DNA of 64,000 nucleotides from Mycolicibacterium neoaurum VKM Ac-1815D (GCF_000317305.3 NC_023036.2:620001-684000), one strand, 5' to 3'. Numbered from the stretch's first letter, positions 43,995-55,688 are shown. Notes: a model not told the origin generated them from the sequence alone. Translations and numbers: made by a program.

Positions 43995-45416
43995 TTGCAC
44001 ATCGGGAAGATCACGATCGGAACGATCGATGATTGGACGCCGGCCCCAGGTGTCGTGACGTCCTGGCATCCGACCAGCGCGGCGATGGCAAAGGCCCGCC
44101 AGGCGCCGGTCAGCTCGGTCCCTGTCAGCTATATGCAGGGACAGCACATCCGCGGCGTCTACGAGCAGGCCGCCAAGGGGTTGGACTACTCGCGGCAGAT
44201 CATCGCCACCTGCGAGGTCCCGGGCGTCTGCGATATCGATGCGATGAACCACGCCCTGAACTCCTATCTGCGCAGGCATGACACGTACCGCAGTTGGTTC
44301 GCCTACGACGGGTCCGGCGATATCGTGCGGCATACCATCGTCGACCCGGCCGATATCGAGTTCGAGCCCATCGTCCACGGTGAGATCACCACCGAGGATG
44401 CCCGCAAACACATCGTGGACATCCCGTCGCCGCTGGAATGGGGGTGCTTCTCGTTCGGAATCGTGCAGAGCGAGGATCATTTCGATTTCTACGCCAGCAT
44501 CGACCACGTCCATGGTGATGCCGCCCTGATCGGTATCACCATGCTCGAGGCGCACGGCATGTACACCTCGCTGACCACCACCGGCCAGCCCATGCCGTTG
44601 CCAGAAGCCGGCCACTTCGACGACTTCTGCCTACAGGAACGCGAACGTACCGCCGCGCTGACCGTCGATTCGCCCGAAGTCCGGGCCTGGATCGAGTTCG
44701 CCGAGAACAACAACAACAGCATGCCGGAGTTCCCGCTGCCGCTGGGCGATCCCTCGGTGCCGACGGTGGCCGATATGGTCGGGGAGATGCTGCTCGATGC
44801 CGAGCAGACCGAGCGTTTCGACGCCGCCTGCGTCGCCGCCGGTGTCCGGTTCGTCGGCGGCCTGTACGCCTGTACCGCCATGGTCGAGCATGAGCTGACC
44901 GGCGCGGCAACGTATTACGGTCTGACACCGCGCGACACCCGGCGGACCTCGGACAATTTCATGACGCAGGGCTGGTTCACCGGCCTGGTGCCGCTGACCG
45001 TGCCGATCGCCGCGACGACGTTCGCCGAGGCCGCCTGGGCGGCGCAGACATCCTTCGACACCGGCCTCGAGCTGGCCCGCGTTCCGTACTACCGCGTGCT
45101 GGAACTGGCACCATGGCTGGACAACCCGCGCCCGAACTTCCCGGTGTCGAACTTCCTGCACGGGGGTGCCGCGCCCTTGAACGCCGTTCTCGCGGCGGCC
45201 GAGATGGGTTACTCGAACAACATCGGCATCTATTCCGACGGCCGGTTCTCCTATCAGTTGACGGTGTATGTGTTCCGCTACGGCGCGGGCACCGCGATGG
45301 CGGTCATGTTCCCGGACAACGAGGTCGCCCAGAAATCGGTCACCCGCTACATCGCGACGATGAAATCGGTGATCGAGCAGGTGGCCGAGACCGGGGACTG
45401 GGGTCGTTTTGGTTAA
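43995..45416 (+). CDS. papA3: PapA3, polyketide-associated acyltransferase of the TPP locus
   Basis: 473-residue condensation-fold acyltransferase. The catalytic HxxxD motif is present as IDHVHGDAALIG near residue 171, and the PapA-type end region FPVSNFLHGGAAPLNAV near 384 replaces the DFGWG motif. The start is TTG at 43995 behind a strong GGAGGG ribosome site. PapA3 transfers a fatty acyl group from the PKS or CoA onto trehalose, forming the diacyltrehalose intermediate of polyphleates in the cytoplasm. The following mmpL10 gene starts within about 50 bases, so the two are probably co-transcribed. Identification as PapA3 rather than another Pap protein depends mainly on neighbours (pks, mmpL10, PE-PPE protein, fadD23), as in M. 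smegmatis and M. abscessus. Confidence 0.9.
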   Translation: MHIGKITIGTIDDWTPAPGVVTSWHPTSAAMAKARQAPVSSVPVSYMQGQHIRGVYEQAAKGLDYSRQIIATCEVPGVCDIDAMNHALNSYLRRHDTYRSWFAYDGSGDIVRHTIVDPADIEFEPIVHGEITTEDARKHIVDIPSPLEWGCFSFGIVQSEDHFDFYASIDHVHGDAALIGITMLEAHGMYTSLTTTGQPMPLPEAGHFDDFCLQERERTAALTVDSPEVRAWIEFAENNNNSMPEFPLPLGDPSVPTVADMVGEMLLDAEQTERFDAACVAAGVRFVGGLYACTAMVEHELTGAATYYGLTPRDTRRTSDNFMTQGWFTGLVPLTVPIAATTFAEAAWAAQTSFDTGLELARVPYYRVLELAPWLDNPRPNFPVSNFLHGGAAPLNAVLAAAEMGYSNNIGIYSDGRFSYQLTVYVFRYGAGTAMAVMFPDNEVAQKSVTRYIATMKSVIEQVAETGDWGRFG

Positions 45417-45457
45417 GCCGGTGTGCCGGTTCGGTGAGGGGCAGTAGTGGGGGACGT

Positions 45458-48433
45458 GTGCGTCGGTTAGCCGGTTTTGTGGTGCGGTGGCCGCTGGCCG
45501 TCATCGGTATCTGGGTGGCCCTTGCGGTGGCACTGCCACTTGCCGTCCCCAGTCTGAACGAGATGGCGCAGCGCAATCCGCTGTCCATGCTTCCGGGTGA
45601 CGCGCCGTCGAATATCGCCGCCCGCCAGATGGCGGACGCATTCCAGGAGCCGGGCACCGACGACCTGCTGCTGGTCGTGCTGACCGACGAGGACGGTCTC
45701 GGTCCCGAGCACGAGGCGACGTATCGCAAGTTGGTCGACGCGCTGCGCGACGATCAGCAGAACGTCGTCATGCTGCAGGAATTCATCGGAACCCCCGCTC
45801 TGCGTTCGACTTTGACCAGCAAGGACGACAAGTCCTGGGTACTGCCGGTCGGTTTGGCCGGAGCGCTGGGTACCCCGCAGTCCTACCAGTCGTTCAAGCA
45901 GGTCTCCGACCTGATCGAGCAGACCACCGCGGGCGGCCCGCTGGAGGTGCACCTGGCGGGCCCGGCCGCGACCGTGGCGGACCTGACCGTCGCGGGCGAG
46001 AACGATCGCCTGCCCATCGAGATCGCCATCGCCGTGCTGGTGCTGTTGGTGCTGCTGATCGTCTACCGCAACCCGGTCACGATGCTGCTTCCGCTGGCCG
46101 GGATCGGCATGTCCCTGGTGATCGCCCAGGCCTCGGTGGCCGGGCTGTCCGAACTCACCGGGCTCGGGGTGTCCAACCAGGCGATGATCCTGCTCAGCGC
46201 CATCATCTTCGGCGCGGGCACCGACTACGCGGTATTCCTCATCAGCCGATATCACGACTTCGTGCGCAAGGGCGAGGACTCCACCGACGCGGTCCGCGCC
46301 GCGCTCGGTTCGGTCGGCAAGGTCATCACGGCCTCGGCGGCCACCGTCGGCCTCACCTTCCTGGCGATCAGCTTCGCCGAGATGGGCATCTTCTCCACCG
46401 TCGGCGTGTCCTCGGCCGTCGGTGTCTTTGTGGCCTACCTGGCCGCGATGACGCTGCTTCCCGCGTTGCTGACACTCGTGGGACCCCGGGGCTGGATCGC
46501 ACCCCGCAAGGAGTTGACCGCGCGGCTGTGGCGCCGTTCGGGAACGCGCATCGTGCGGCGACCGTGGACTCATCTGGTGGGCAGCCTGCTGGTGTTGCTC
46601 CTGCTGGCCGGGCTGTCCGGTTTCGCCACCTTCAACTATGACGACCGCAAGGCCGTGGCCGACTCGGAGCCGAGTTCGCTGGGCTACGCGGCGCTGGAGA
46701 AGCACTTCGACATCAACCAGTCGATCCCGTCCTATGTGCTGATCCACTCGGACAAGGACCTGCGCAACCCGGCCGCACTGGCAGATCTGGAGCAGCTCGC
46801 CGAGCGCATCACCCAGTTGCCCGATATCCAGATGGTCACCGGTATCACCCGGCCGCTGGGGTCGGTACCGCCGGAGTTCCGGGCCACCTATCAGGCCGGC
46901 ATCGTCGGTACCCGCCTGGCCGATGGCGCCAAGATGATCAGCGACGGCTCCAAGGATCTGAACCGGCTCTCCAGCGGCGCGAACACCCTGGCGGGCAGCC
47001 TCGGCGATGTGCGCGGACAGATCACCGATATCGCGGGCAGTCTCAAGCAGATGGTGGACGCGTTCGCCGCCCTGCGCGGGCAGTACGGCGGCGACAAACT
47101 CGTCAAGAACGTCGATGTGGCGGCCAAGCTGGTGGCCAGCATCAACCGACTGGGTAACTCCATGGGCGTGAACCTGATGGCGACCAGGGACATGTTCGCC
47201 TGGGTGCCGCCGGTGCTGGCCGCCCTGCACGGCAACGTGGTGTGCGATCTGGACGTCTCGTGCAGCCAGACCCGGATCCACCTGTCCCGGCTGGCCGCGG
47301 CACGCAACGACGGCACACTGGACGAGATCGAGGATCTGGCAGGCCAGCTGGAGTCGTTGCAGGACCGCCAGTCGCTCAACGCCGCACTGCAGCAGGTCGG
47401 TACCGCCTTCACCCGATTGACCAAGGCCATGCAGGCGATGGGCCTGGACAGCCCGGCCGGTGCCGAGGCGACGCTGGCGCAGTTGCAGCAGGGTGCCGAA
47501 CGCTCGGCCAGCGGCAGCCGGCAGGTGGCCGACGGGGTGGACCAGGTCGTCGACCAGATTCAGCTGATGCGCTCCGGGCTCGACCAGGCCGCGGCGTTCT
47601 TGCTGACCATGGCCGAGAACGCCAACTCGCCCGCGATGTCGGGCTTCAACATTCCGCCGGAGGTCCTGCAGTTGGAGGATTTCAAGGCGGCCACCAAGGC
47701 CTATGTGTCCCCGGACGGGCATTCGGCGCGCTATCTGGTGTTCACCAAGCTCGACCCGTTCAGCCCGGCCGCGATGGATCAGGTCAAGGACATCGAGGAC
47801 GCCGCGCGCGGCGCCCTGCCCAACACCGAACTGTCGGACGCCACGGTGTCGATGGGCGGCTACCCGGTGGCACTGGCCGACACCCGTGACTACTACGAGA
47901 ACGACATCCGCTACATCGTGGTCGTCACCGTGATCGTCGTGCTGATCATCCTGATGCTGCTCCTGCGGGCGCTCATCGCACCGCTGTATCTCGTTGGTTC
48001 CGTGGTGATCTCATACTTCGCCGCGCTCGGCCTCGGCGTGCTGCTGTTCCAGGTGATCCTCGACCAGCAGTTGCACTGGTCGGTGCCGCCCCTGGCGTTC
48101 GTGGTGTTGGTGGCCGTCGGCGCCGACTACAACCTGTTGCTGGTGTCCCGGATGCGGGACGAGGCTCCGGCGGGCAGATTCGGCATCATCCGCACCCTCA
48201 GCTCGACCGGTGGTGTCATCACCGCGGCCGGTCTGATCTTCGCCGCGTCGATGTGGGGCCTGTTGTTCTCCAGCATCGGTACTGTGGTGCAGGGCGGGTT
48301 CGTCATCGGCATCGGCATTCTGCTGGACACCTTCCTGGTCCGTACCGTCACCGTGCCTGCCATGGCCACGTTGGTCGGCCGGGCGAACTGGTGGCCATCT
48401 CGACTCACGGCGCGAGGGAGCAGCAGGGCATGA
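45458..48433 (+). CDS. mmpL10: MmpL10, RND-type exporter for the TPP precursor
   Basis: 991 residues with the MmpL layout. Helix 1 is near 8-30 ([17 protein letters not shown]), a periplasmic domain follows, then helices 2-6 with [24 protein letters not shown], a second periplasmic domain with a helical, Gln/Leu-rich stretch ([17 protein letters not shown]), and helices 7-12 with [15 protein letters not shown]. The two Asp-Tyr pairs are the proton-relay residues. In the TPP pathway it carries diacyltrehalose across the membrane for final acylation. GTG at 45458 has a GGGGGA ribosome site; an in-frame GTG at 45434 is an alternative. The stop overlaps the next start (ATGA), coupling it to the PE-PPE-domain acyltransferase. 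Confidence 0.92.
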   Translation: MRRLAGFVVRWPLAVIGIWVALAVALPLAVPSLNEMAQRNPLSMLPGDAPSNIAARQMADAFQEPGTDDLLLVVLTDEDGLGPEHEATYRKLVDALRDDQQNVVMLQEFIGTPALRSTLTSKDDKSWVLPVGLAGALGTPQSYQSFKQVSDLIEQTTAGGPLEVHLAGPAATVADLTVAGENDRLPIEIAIAVLVLLVLLIVYRNPVTMLLPLAGIGMSLVIAQASVAGLSELTGLGVSNQAMILLSAIIFGAGTDYAVFLISRYHDFVRKGEDSTDAVRAALGSVGKVITASAATVGLTFLAISFAEMGIFSTVGVSSAVGVFVAYLAAMTLLPALLTLVGPRGWIAPRKELTARLWRRSGTRIVRRPWTHLVGSLLVLLLLAGLSGFATFNYDDRKAVADSEPSSLGYAALEKHFDINQSIPSYVLIHSDKDLRNPAALADLEQLAERITQLPDIQMVTGITRPLGSVPPEFRATYQAGIVGTRLADGAKMISDGSKDLNRLSSGANTLAGSLGDVRGQITDIAGSLKQMVDAFAALRGQYGGDKLVKNVDVAAKLVASINRLGNSMGVNLMATRDMFAWVPPVLAALHGNVVCDLDVSCSQTRIHLSRLAAARNDGTLDEIEDLAGQLESLQDRQSLNAALQQVGTAFTRLTKAMQAMGLDSPAGAEATLAQLQQGAERSASGSRQVADGVDQVVDQIQLMRSGLDQAAAFLLTMAENANSPAMSGFNIPPEVLQLEDFKAATKAYVSPDGHSARYLVFTKLDPFSPAAMDQVKDIEDAARGALPNTELSDATVSMGGYPVALADTRDYYENDIRYIVVVTVIVVLIILMLLLRALIAPLYLVGSVVISYFAALGLGVLLFQVILDQQLHWSVPPLAFVVLVAVGADYNLLLVSRMRDEAPAGRFGIIRTLSSTGGVITAAGLIFAASMWGLLFSSIGTVVQGGFVIGIGILLDTFLVRTVTVPAMATLVGRANWWPSRLTARGSSRA

Positions 48434-49581
48434 GGAAACTTCTCGCGGCGACCACCGCCCTCCTGACGATCGCGGCGACGGGTTCGTCGGGCGCCGCGAT
48501 CGCGACCGCCGAGCCAGCCCCGCCGCCGGCCCCGAGTCCTGCGGTCCCCGGCCCCGCAGGCCCGGGTAACGCCCGCACCATCGAGGGTCGCGGCTACGCA
48601 CTCGGCGGTGCCCACGTGCTCGGCATCCCCTACGACGAATACATCATGCGCACGGGCGCCGAGTGGTTCCCCGGTCTGAAACGCCAGATCGTCGACTACC
48701 CGGCCGGTCAGGTCCAGGGCCACACCCTGGAGCGGCTGTTTCCCGGTATCGGGCGGCTGGATGATCAGTTCCCCGGGCTGGGCATCGACGGGCCGAGTTA
48801 CGGCGAGTCCATCGATGTCGGGGGACCCAACCTTGTCAACGCCATCCGCCAGGGCGGTCCGGGCATGGCGATCGGCCTGTCCGAGGGCGCGTCTGTCCTC
48901 GAGGACGTCAAGATCCGGTTGGCCAACGACCCGACCGCCCCGCCGCCGGACCAGCTCGCGTTCGCGACCTACGGCAACCCGGTCGGCAAGCACGCTTTCG
49001 GCGAGAGCTTCCTGAGCCAGAATTTCCCGGTGGGCAGCGTCGTGCCGTCGCTGGATTACCGGATGCCGCCCGAGGTGGAGAGCCAGTACGACACCCACCT
49101 GTTCGTCTCGGCGTATGACAGCATCGCCGACTGGCCGCAGCGCTCGGACAACTGGATCTCGGTGGCCAATGCGATCGTCGGTCTGGCGACCGGGCACACC
49201 GCCGTCGCCTTCACCAATCCGAAAATGGTTCCGCCGCAAAACATCCGTACCACGGTGAACTCGCGCGGAGCGCGTACGACGACCTACATGATCCCCGAGG
49301 AGCACCTGCCGCTGGTGCTGCCGTTCAAGTATCTCGGCGTCGACCAGAAGACCTTGATCGAGCTGGACAAGGTTCTGCAGCCCTATGTCGATGCCGGTTA
49401 CACCCGCAACGACAATCCGGCGACGGCGCCGATCACGGTCGACCCGGTGAACGGTTATGACCCGGCAGAGGTCACCGCGCCGGCCACCCAGGCCGCGTTC
49501 GGTGGCGGGGCAGATCCGGTGTCGCAGTTGATGGCCGGGCTGCAGTACGTGCTGAACAATCAGCCGCCGCCCAAGCCCTAG
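48430..49581 (+). CDS. PE-PPE-domain (PF08237) exported acyltransferase of the TPP locus
   Basis: 383 residues. A signal peptide is clear ([26 protein letters not shown]), followed by a Pro-rich linker and the PE-PPE alpha/beta-hydrolase domain. The nucleophile elbow is [10 protein letters not shown] near residue 155 (GxSxG). Later conserved parts include [16 protein letters not shown] and a histidine-bearing [13 protein letters not shown] loop. Despite the name, no PE or PPE domain is present. Relatives in the TPP, sulfolipid (Chp1) and PAT (Chp2) loci transfer acyl chains between glycolipid molecules outside the cytoplasm; here it would convert exported diacyltrehalose to the full polyphleate. 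Its start overlaps the mmpL10 stop by four bases. Confidence 0.9.
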   Translation: MRKLLAATTALLTIAATGSSGAAIATAEPAPPPAPSPAVPGPAGPGNARTIEGRGYALGGAHVLGIPYDEYIMRTGAEWFPGLKRQIVDYPAGQVQGHTLERLFPGIGRLDDQFPGLGIDGPSYGESIDVGGPNLVNAIRQGGPGMAIGLSEGASVLEDVKIRLANDPTAPPPDQLAFATYGNPVGKHAFGESFLSQNFPVGSVVPSLDYRMPPEVESQYDTHLFVSAYDSIADWPQRSDNWISVANAIVGLATGHTAVAFTNPKMVPPQNIRTTVNSRGARTTTYMIPEEHLPLVLPFKYLGVDQKTLIELDKVLQPYVDAGYTRNDNPATAPITVDPVNGYDPAEVTAPATQAAFGGGADPVSQLMAGLQYVLNNQPPPKP

Positions 49582-49588
49582 CAGCCCG

Positions 49589-50224
49589 CTACAGACCGGC
49601 GAACCCGACCGCCAGCAGCACCAGGCCCACCATGGCGACCAGTGCGGCCACCGCGCGCCTGCCCTGCGAGCGCAACCAGTCGTTGAACCGGGCGAGCGTG
49701 GCCCGGGTCCGCTCAGGTGCCAGAACGTAAGCGATCAGCGGGATTTCGACCAGCGCGAAGGCCACGGTGTTGAACACCAGCAGGGCGGCCAGTTGGGTTC
49801 CGACGCTGACGCCGGCGGCACCGATGACGGCGAGGGCGGCCAGATAGTCCACCGAGGGCAGCGCGATGCCCAGCCCGGCCGCCCCCGCCACCCACAGCGA
49901 GCGGCCGTCCAGTGCCCGACGCACCCAGCCCGGTGGGGTGCGCGGTTTGCCCTTGGTGGCGGCGATGATCGCGGCGACCAGCAGCGCGCCCACTCCGATG
50001 ACGATCTGCACCTTGGGCAGCGTGAACCGGGCGGAGTCCGGCAGGTGGGCATCCAACACCAGCAGTACCACCGCGCCGACGACGAGGCCCATGGAGAAGC
50101 CGCCTGCCAAGAAGGCGGCCAACTGTAGTTGTGGGCGTGGCCGATTCAGCATCACCACCGACATGCCGACGCGGAAGGGCTCCAGGCTGACCGCGACAGC
50201 CATGACCAGGAGGGTGATCCACAT
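49589..50224 (-). CDS. gap: GAP/Sap-family integral membrane protein
   Basis: 211 residues with six hydrophobic helices (for example FRVGMSVVMLNR after the first helix, FLAGGFSMGLVVGAVVLLV, VQIVIGVGALLVAAIIAA, LAALLVFNTVAFALVEIPLIAYVL). This LysE-like arrangement is that of Gap, which helps glycopeptidolipids reach the cell surface, and Sap of the sulfolipid locus. It starts 9 bases after the fadD23 stop and is co-transcribed with it. Its presence in the TPP locus suggests help in TPP export together with MmpL10; that is inference. It converges with the acyltransferase gene across 7 bases. Confidence 0.82.
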   Translation of the reverse strand: MWITLLVMAVAVSLEPFRVGMSVVMLNRPRPQLQLAAFLAGGFSMGLVVGAVVLLVLDAHLPDSARFTLPKVQIVIGVGALLVAAIIAATKGKPRTPPGWVRRALDGRSLWVAGAAGLGIALPSVDYLAALAVIGAAGVSVGTQLAALLVFNTVAFALVEIPLIAYVLAPERTRATLARFNDWLRSQGRRAVAALVAMVGLVLLAVGFAGL

Positions 50225-50233
50225 CGGTTGGCG

Positions 50234-51946
50234 CTACGCGTCCAACCGGACGAACTGTCCCTGTCGGTACAGCTGGACACACGCCGAGCGGCGGATCTTT
50301 CCGCTGGTGGTGGTCGGGATCGAGCCCGGCTCGACCAACACGATATCGGCAACCTGCAGGCCGTGCGCGCGGGAAATCGCAGCGGTCACGGTGCTTTTCA
50401 GATCATCGAGGTCGTGCTCGCGATTCTTCAGCTCGACTACGGTGACCAGTTTCTCGGCCTGTTCGTCGGCCACCGCGATCGCCGCCACCCGGCCGCGGGT
50501 CAGATCCGACACCGTGGCCTCGATATCGTCGGAATAGTGGTTGCGGCCGCGGACGATGAGCATGTCCTTGATGCGGCCCACGATGAACAGTTCGCCCTCG
50601 GAGATGAATCCGCGGTCCCCGGTGCGTAGCCAGTCCGACGTCGGCACATCGGCCGGGCCGTCGACAAGCGTTGCGCCGAAACCGGTTCCGGTCTGGTCGG
50701 GCTTGTGCCAGTACCCGGCGGACACATTCGCGCCGTGTGTCCAGATCTCGCCGACGGTGCCGTGCGGGCATGGTGTGCCGGTCTCGGCGTCGACGATCAG
50801 GACCAGCGGGGAGGACTCGGGCAGGCCGTAGCGCAGCAGCGGTGTGCCGCCCGGTGCGCGGATCGCGTGCCCCTGCGCCAGCTGATCGGTGTCGAATTCC
50901 ATGGCCTCCGGCGCTCGTCCACGGCTACCGCTGGCCACGAACACCGTCGCCTCGGCCAGGCCGTAGGACGGCATCAGGGCTTCCGGCCGGAAACTGAGGG
51001 GGCCGAACCGATCGGTGAACCGGGCGACCGTCGGTGGGTGCACCCGCTCGGCACCGCAGATGATGCTGAGGACGCCGCCGAGGTCCAGGTCCGCGGTCTC
51101 GGCTTCGGTGCTGCGCCGCGCGGTGAGGTCCAGTGCGAAGTTCGGACCACCGGTCACCACGTAGGAATGTCGTGCCATGGTCTGCACCCAGCGCGCCGGG
51201 CGGGTCAGGAACGCGATCGGACTCATCAGGTCGGCCTGGCACCCGCCAAGGATGGGCGCCGCCACTCCGAGCATGAGGCCCATATCGTGGTAGAAGGGCA
51301 ACCAGGAGACCAGTGCGCAGCCCGGCGGGAATACGCCGTCGAACTGGGCCAGATAATCGGGCATCAGCTGTTCGAAGTTGGCGACCAGGTTACGGTGGCT
51401 GATCATCACCCCGGCCGGGGCGCGAGTGGACCCCGAGGTGTACTGCAGATAGGCGATGTCCGGGCCATCGGGGATGTCCGCGGTGTCGATGGGTTCACGG
51501 CCGTCGAGGTCCAGGGTGTCCACCGATACCACCGCGGTCATCGCGGCCCCGTCGTCGACGTACTGGGTCGCGATGTCCGACAGCGCGGCCGTCGTCAGCA
51601 CCACCGCCGGTTGGGTGTCGGCCACCACGGCACTTGTGCGCTCGTCGTGAGAGCCGGGCACCGGCGCCGAGAGCGGGACGGCGATGAAGCCCGCCTGCAT
51701 GGCGCCCAGGAACGCCACGATGTAGGGCAGGCCCTGCGGGGCGATGATCAGTGCGCGTTCCCCGGGGGCGCCGTGCTGGCTGATCTCGTCGGCCAGGTTG
51801 CGGGTGCGGCGGTAGAGCTGACCCCAGGTCAGCGTTTCGGGCACACCGTCGGGATCACGGTCGTAATCGGTGAAGGTGAAGGCAAGGCCGTCAGGTGTGT
51901 CACCAGCGCGGTCCCGCAGCACGGTCAGGATGGACGCGTTGGGCAT
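50234..51946 (-). CDS. fadD23: FadD23-type fatty acyl-AMP ligase
   Basis: 570-residue adenylate-forming enzyme of the FAAL group, which activates a fatty acid as acyl-AMP and hands it to a PKS. The P-loop YLQYTSGSTRAPAGV is near residue 165. The FAAL signature SWLPFYHDMGLMLGVAAPI is near 220, and YGLAEATVFVASG is near 325. The adenylate-binding TGDRGFISEGELFIVGR lies near 440, and the C-terminal catalytic region has GKIRRSAC. ATG at 51946 is chosen; an upstream TTG adds six residues. In the TPP pathway it would start the PKS chain. It is oriented opposite to papA3-mmpL10 and leads the fadD23-gap unit. The 214 bases to the flavin reductase gene hold no obvious regulatory motif. Confidence 0.9.
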   Translation of the reverse strand: MPNASILTVLRDRAGDTPDGLAFTFTDYDRDPDGVPETLTWGQLYRRTRNLADEISQHGAPGERALIIAPQGLPYIVAFLGAMQAGFIAVPLSAPVPGSHDERTSAVVADTQPAVVLTTAALSDIATQYVDDGAAMTAVVSVDTLDLDGREPIDTADIPDGPDIAYLQYTSGSTRAPAGVMISHRNLVANFEQLMPDYLAQFDGVFPPGCALVSWLPFYHDMGLMLGVAAPILGGCQADLMSPIAFLTRPARWVQTMARHSYVVTGGPNFALDLTARRSTEAETADLDLGGVLSIICGAERVHPPTVARFTDRFGPLSFRPEALMPSYGLAEATVFVASGSRGRAPEAMEFDTDQLAQGHAIRAPGGTPLLRYGLPESSPLVLIVDAETGTPCPHGTVGEIWTHGANVSAGYWHKPDQTGTGFGATLVDGPADVPTSDWLRTGDRGFISEGELFIVGRIKDMLIVRGRNHYSDDIEATVSDLTRGRVAAIAVADEQAEKLVTVVELKNREHDLDDLKSTVTAAISRAHGLQVADIVLVEPGSIPTTTSGKIRRSACVQLYRQGQFVRLDA

Positions 51947-52022
51947 GGGGGTCAGGCTACTCAAAGGTTGTGGTCAGCCTGAGCGTGACCATGGCACCGG
52001 GCGCGGATCGAGGCCAAGATGA

Positions 52023-52801
<779 letters not shown>

Positions 52802-52906
52802 GAGGCGGCCTTCTCATCGCTGATCGGACGGTTGTGGTCTGTGTCACCAACCGTACGCCTGATGTCGGGCGCCGCCCAGGTATCGCGCCGAGGTGATTCA
52901 TCTCGG

Positions 52907-52963
52907 TGACTCTGCGCCCAGGGCGCGTGCTACTCGCACTTCTGCGCCGTGCGCGCAGAGTCA
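52907..52963 (-). terminator. Hairpin terminator after sdhB
   Basis: Perfect 11-base arms TGACTCTGCGC (52907-52917) and GCGCAGAGTCA (52953-52963) enclose a 35-base loop with a smaller nested GTGC/GCAC stem. It starts 10 bases past the sdhB stop, at the end of the Sdh1 operon. Confidence 0.65.
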
Positions 52964-52973
52964 GCGGCAGGAG

Positions 52974-53723
52974 CTACCGCCGGAAGAGCTTGTTGCCCAG
53001 CCAGACGATCGGGTCGTACTTGCGGTCGGCCACACGCTCTTTCATCGGGATCAGCGCATTGTCGGTGATCTTGATGTGCTCGGGGCATACCTCGGTGCAG
53101 CACTTGGTGATGTTGCAGTAGCCCAGCCCGAACTCGTCCTGGGCCATCTCCTGACGGTCGACGGTGTCCAGCGGATGCATGTCGAGTTCGGCGATGCGCA
53201 TGTGGAACCGCGGACCGGCGAAGTTCTCCTTGTTCTCCTCGTGGTCACGCACCACGTGGCAGACGTTCTGGCACAGGAAGCACTCGATGCACTTGCGGAA
53301 CTCCTGGCTGCGGTTCACGTCCTCCTGCTGCATCCGGTACTCGCCGGGCTGCAGATCCTTCGGCGGGGTGAACGACGGGATCTGGCGCGCCTTCTCGTAG
53401 TTGAAGGACACGTCGGTGACCAGATCACGCATCACCGGGAAGGTCCGCAGTGGGGTGATCGTGACGGTCTCGTTCTCGTCGAAGGTCGACATGCGCGTCA
53501 TGCACATCAGCCGCGGCCGGCCGTTGATCTCCGCCGAACACGACCCGCACTTGCCCGCCTTGCAGTTCCACCGCACCGCCAGGTCGCCGGCCTGGGTGGC
53601 CTGTAACCGGTGCACGATGTCGAGCACCACCTCGCCGTCGTTGACCTCGACGGTGTAGTCCTGCAGGTCACCGCCGGACTCGTCGCCCCGCCATACCCGT
53701 AGGTTCGCGTTGTAAGCAGCCAT
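52974..53723 (-). CDS. sdhB: Succinate dehydrogenase (Sdh1) iron-sulfur subunit
   Basis: 249 residues with three Fe-S clusters. The [2Fe-2S] ligands are in CKAGKCGSCSAEI near residue 55 with MCMT later. The [4Fe-4S] motif CIECFLCQNVC is near residue 140, and the last cluster uses CCTEVCPEHI near residue 205. It relays electrons from the flavoprotein to the membrane anchor. The gene follows sdhA by 2 bases. Length matches Rv0247c (248). Sdh1 is one of two succinate dehydrogenases of mycobacteria. Confidence 0.94.
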   Translation of the reverse strand: MAAYNANLRVWRGDESGGDLQDYTVEVNDGEVVLDIVHRLQATQAGDLAVRWNCKAGKCGSCSAEINGRPRLMCMTRMSTFDENETVTITPLRTFPVMRDLVTDVSFNYEKARQIPSFTPPKDLQPGEYRMQQEDVNRSQEFRKCIECFLCQNVCHVVRDHEENKENFAGPRFHMRIAELDMHPLDTVDRQEMAQDEFGLGYCNITKCCTEVCPEHIKITDNALIPMKERVADRKYDPIVWLGNKLFRR

Positions 53724-53725
53724 GA

Positions 53726-55657
53726 TCAGCCCTTCCGGTCCGGGTGTGCGGCCAGTTGGTCATCGGTGTAGTACTTCTCGAGTTCGGACAGTTCGAAGGT
53801 CGCCAGCAGGTCGGGCCGCATCACCGGTTGTTCCTCGGGGGTGACGACGACGTCGGGCACCACCGGGTCGCCGGGCTTGTCGCCCGCACCGTCGACGGTC
53901 TTGCAGACCAGCAGCTTGTTGCGCCAGGTGCGGTCCATCTGCGGATGGTCGTCGCGGGTGTGTCCGCCGCGGCTCTCGGTGCGCTGTAGTGCGGCCTTGG
54001 CGACGCACTCGCTGACAAGCAGCATGTTGCGCAGGTCGATGGCCAGGTGCCAGCCCGGGTTGAAGACTCGGCCGCCCTCGACGACGACGTTGGCGTAGCG
54101 CTTCTTCAACTCGTCGATCTTGGCCAAGGCTTCCTGGAGCTCACCCTCCTTGCGGATGATGCCGGCCAGGTCGTTCATCGACTCCTGCAGCTCGGCGTGC
54201 AGTGTGTACGGATTCTCCGGGTTGGCCTTGGGCTCGAATGGATCGAGCGCCAGCTCGGTCGCCCGGTTGAGCGCATCCTCGGACACCGTCGGACGGGTCT
54301 GCGCGGACAGCGCCCGCACGTAGTCGGCGGCGCCGAGACCGGCGCGCCGGCCGAACACCAGCAGATCCGAGAGCGAGTTGCCGCCGAGCCGGTTGGAGCC
54401 GTGCATACCGCCCGAACACTCGCCGGCGGCGAACAGGCCCGGCGTGGCGGCACCGCCGCTGTCCGGGTCGACCTCGATACCGCCCATCACGTAGTGGCAG
54501 GTCGGACCGACCTCCATCTCGTCCTTGGTGATGTCGACCTCGGCGAGCTCGATGAACTGGTGATACATCGACGGGAGTCGGCGCTTGATCTCCTCGGCCG
54601 GCATACGCGAGGCGATGTCGAGATACACCCCGCCGTGCGGGGTTCCGCGGCCCGCCTTGACCTCTTCGTTGATGGCGCGGGCCACCTCGTCGCGGGGGAG
54701 CAGATCAGGGGTGCGGCGCGCGGAGTCGTTGTCCTTGAGCCACTGGTCGGCTTCCTCTTCGGTCTCGGCGTACTGGCCCTTGAAGACGTCGGGAATGTAG
54801 TCGAACATGAAGCGCTTGCCCTCGGAGTTCTTCAACACTCCGCCGTCACCACGCACACCCTCGGTGACCAGGATGCCCTTCACCGACAGCGGCCAGACCA
54901 TCCCGGTGGGGTGGAACTGGATGAACTCCATGTTGATCAGGCCGGACCCCGCTCGCAGCGCCAAGGCGTGGCCATCGCCGGTGTACTCCCAGGAGTTCGA
55001 CGACACCTTGAAGCTCTTGCCGATCCCGCCGGTGGCCAGCACGATCGCAGGCGCCTCGAACAGCACGAACTTGCCGGTCTCGCGGTAATAGCCGAAGGCC
55101 CCTGCCACTCGATCGCCATCTTTGACGATCTCGGTGATCGAACACTCGTGGAACACCCGGATGCGCGCGTCGTAGTCGCCGAGTTCGCGCTTGTCCTCCT
55201 GCTGCAGCGAGACGATCTTCTGCTGCAGGGTGCGGATGATCTCCAGGCCGGTGCGGTCGCCGACGTGCGCCAACCGCGGGTAGGTGTGGCCGCCGAAGTT
55301 ACGCTGGCTGATCTTGCCGTCCTTGGTGCGGTCGAACAGCGCCCCATAGGTTTCCAGCTCCCAGACCCGGTCCGGGGCCTCCTGGGCGTGCAGTTCGGCC
55401 ATTCGCCAGTTGTTCAGGAACTTGCCGCCGCGCATGGTGTCACCGAAGTGCACCTGCCAGGAATCCTTGGTATTGACATTGCGCATGGCCGCGGCGCAAC
55501 CGCCCTCGGCCATCACGGTGTGCGCCTTGCCGAACAGCGATTTCGTCACCACGGCCACGCGCAGGCCGCGCTCGCGGGCCTCGATCACCGCGCGTAGTCC
55601 TGCCCCGCCGGCACCGATCACGACGACGTCGTAGGTGTGCCGTTCCAGGTCACCCAT
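53726..55657 (-). CDS. sdhA: Succinate dehydrogenase (Sdh1) flavoprotein subunit
   Basis: 643 residues oxidising succinate to fumarate with covalent FAD. The N-terminal FAD fold is VVVIGAGGAGLRAVIEARERG. The FAD-linking histidine is in AHTVMAEGGCAAAMRN near residue 47. Substrate-site pieces follow: FHPTGMVWPL near residue 250, AGRGTPHGGVYLDI near 338, CHYVMGGIEVDPD near 388 and GSNRLGGNSLSDLLVFGRRAG near 422. The end TRDDHPQMDRTWRNKLL is typical of the family. It lies between the anchor gene and sdhB on one strand. Length matches Rv0248c (646). Confidence 0.95.
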   Translation of the reverse strand: MGDLERHTYDVVVIGAGGAGLRAVIEARERGLRVAVVTKSLFGKAHTVMAEGGCAAAMRNVNTKDSWQVHFGDTMRGGKFLNNWRMAELHAQEAPDRVWELETYGALFDRTKDGKISQRNFGGHTYPRLAHVGDRTGLEIIRTLQQKIVSLQQEDKRELGDYDARIRVFHECSITEIVKDGDRVAGAFGYYRETGKFVLFEAPAIVLATGGIGKSFKVSSNSWEYTGDGHALALRAGSGLINMEFIQFHPTGMVWPLSVKGILVTEGVRGDGGVLKNSEGKRFMFDYIPDVFKGQYAETEEEADQWLKDNDSARRTPDLLPRDEVARAINEEVKAGRGTPHGGVYLDIASRMPAEEIKRRLPSMYHQFIELAEVDITKDEMEVGPTCHYVMGGIEVDPDSGGAATPGLFAAGECSGGMHGSNRLGGNSLSDLLVFGRRAGLGAADYVRALSAQTRPTVSEDALNRATELALDPFEPKANPENPYTLHAELQESMNDLAGIIRKEGELQEALAKIDELKKRYANVVVEGGRVFNPGWHLAIDLRNMLLVSECVAKAALQRTESRGGHTRDDHPQMDRTWRNKLLVCKTVDGAGDKPGDPVVPDVVVTPEEQPVMRPDLLATFELSELEKYYTDDQLAAHPDRKG

Positions 55658-55688
55658 TGAGAATCCTCACTAATCCGTAATTGAGTTG

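Noticed and set aside
45467..47722. A 750-residue antisense frame across mmpL10
   Set aside because: Same reasoning: high GC keeps the antisense frame open, with no signal, membrane or domain features.
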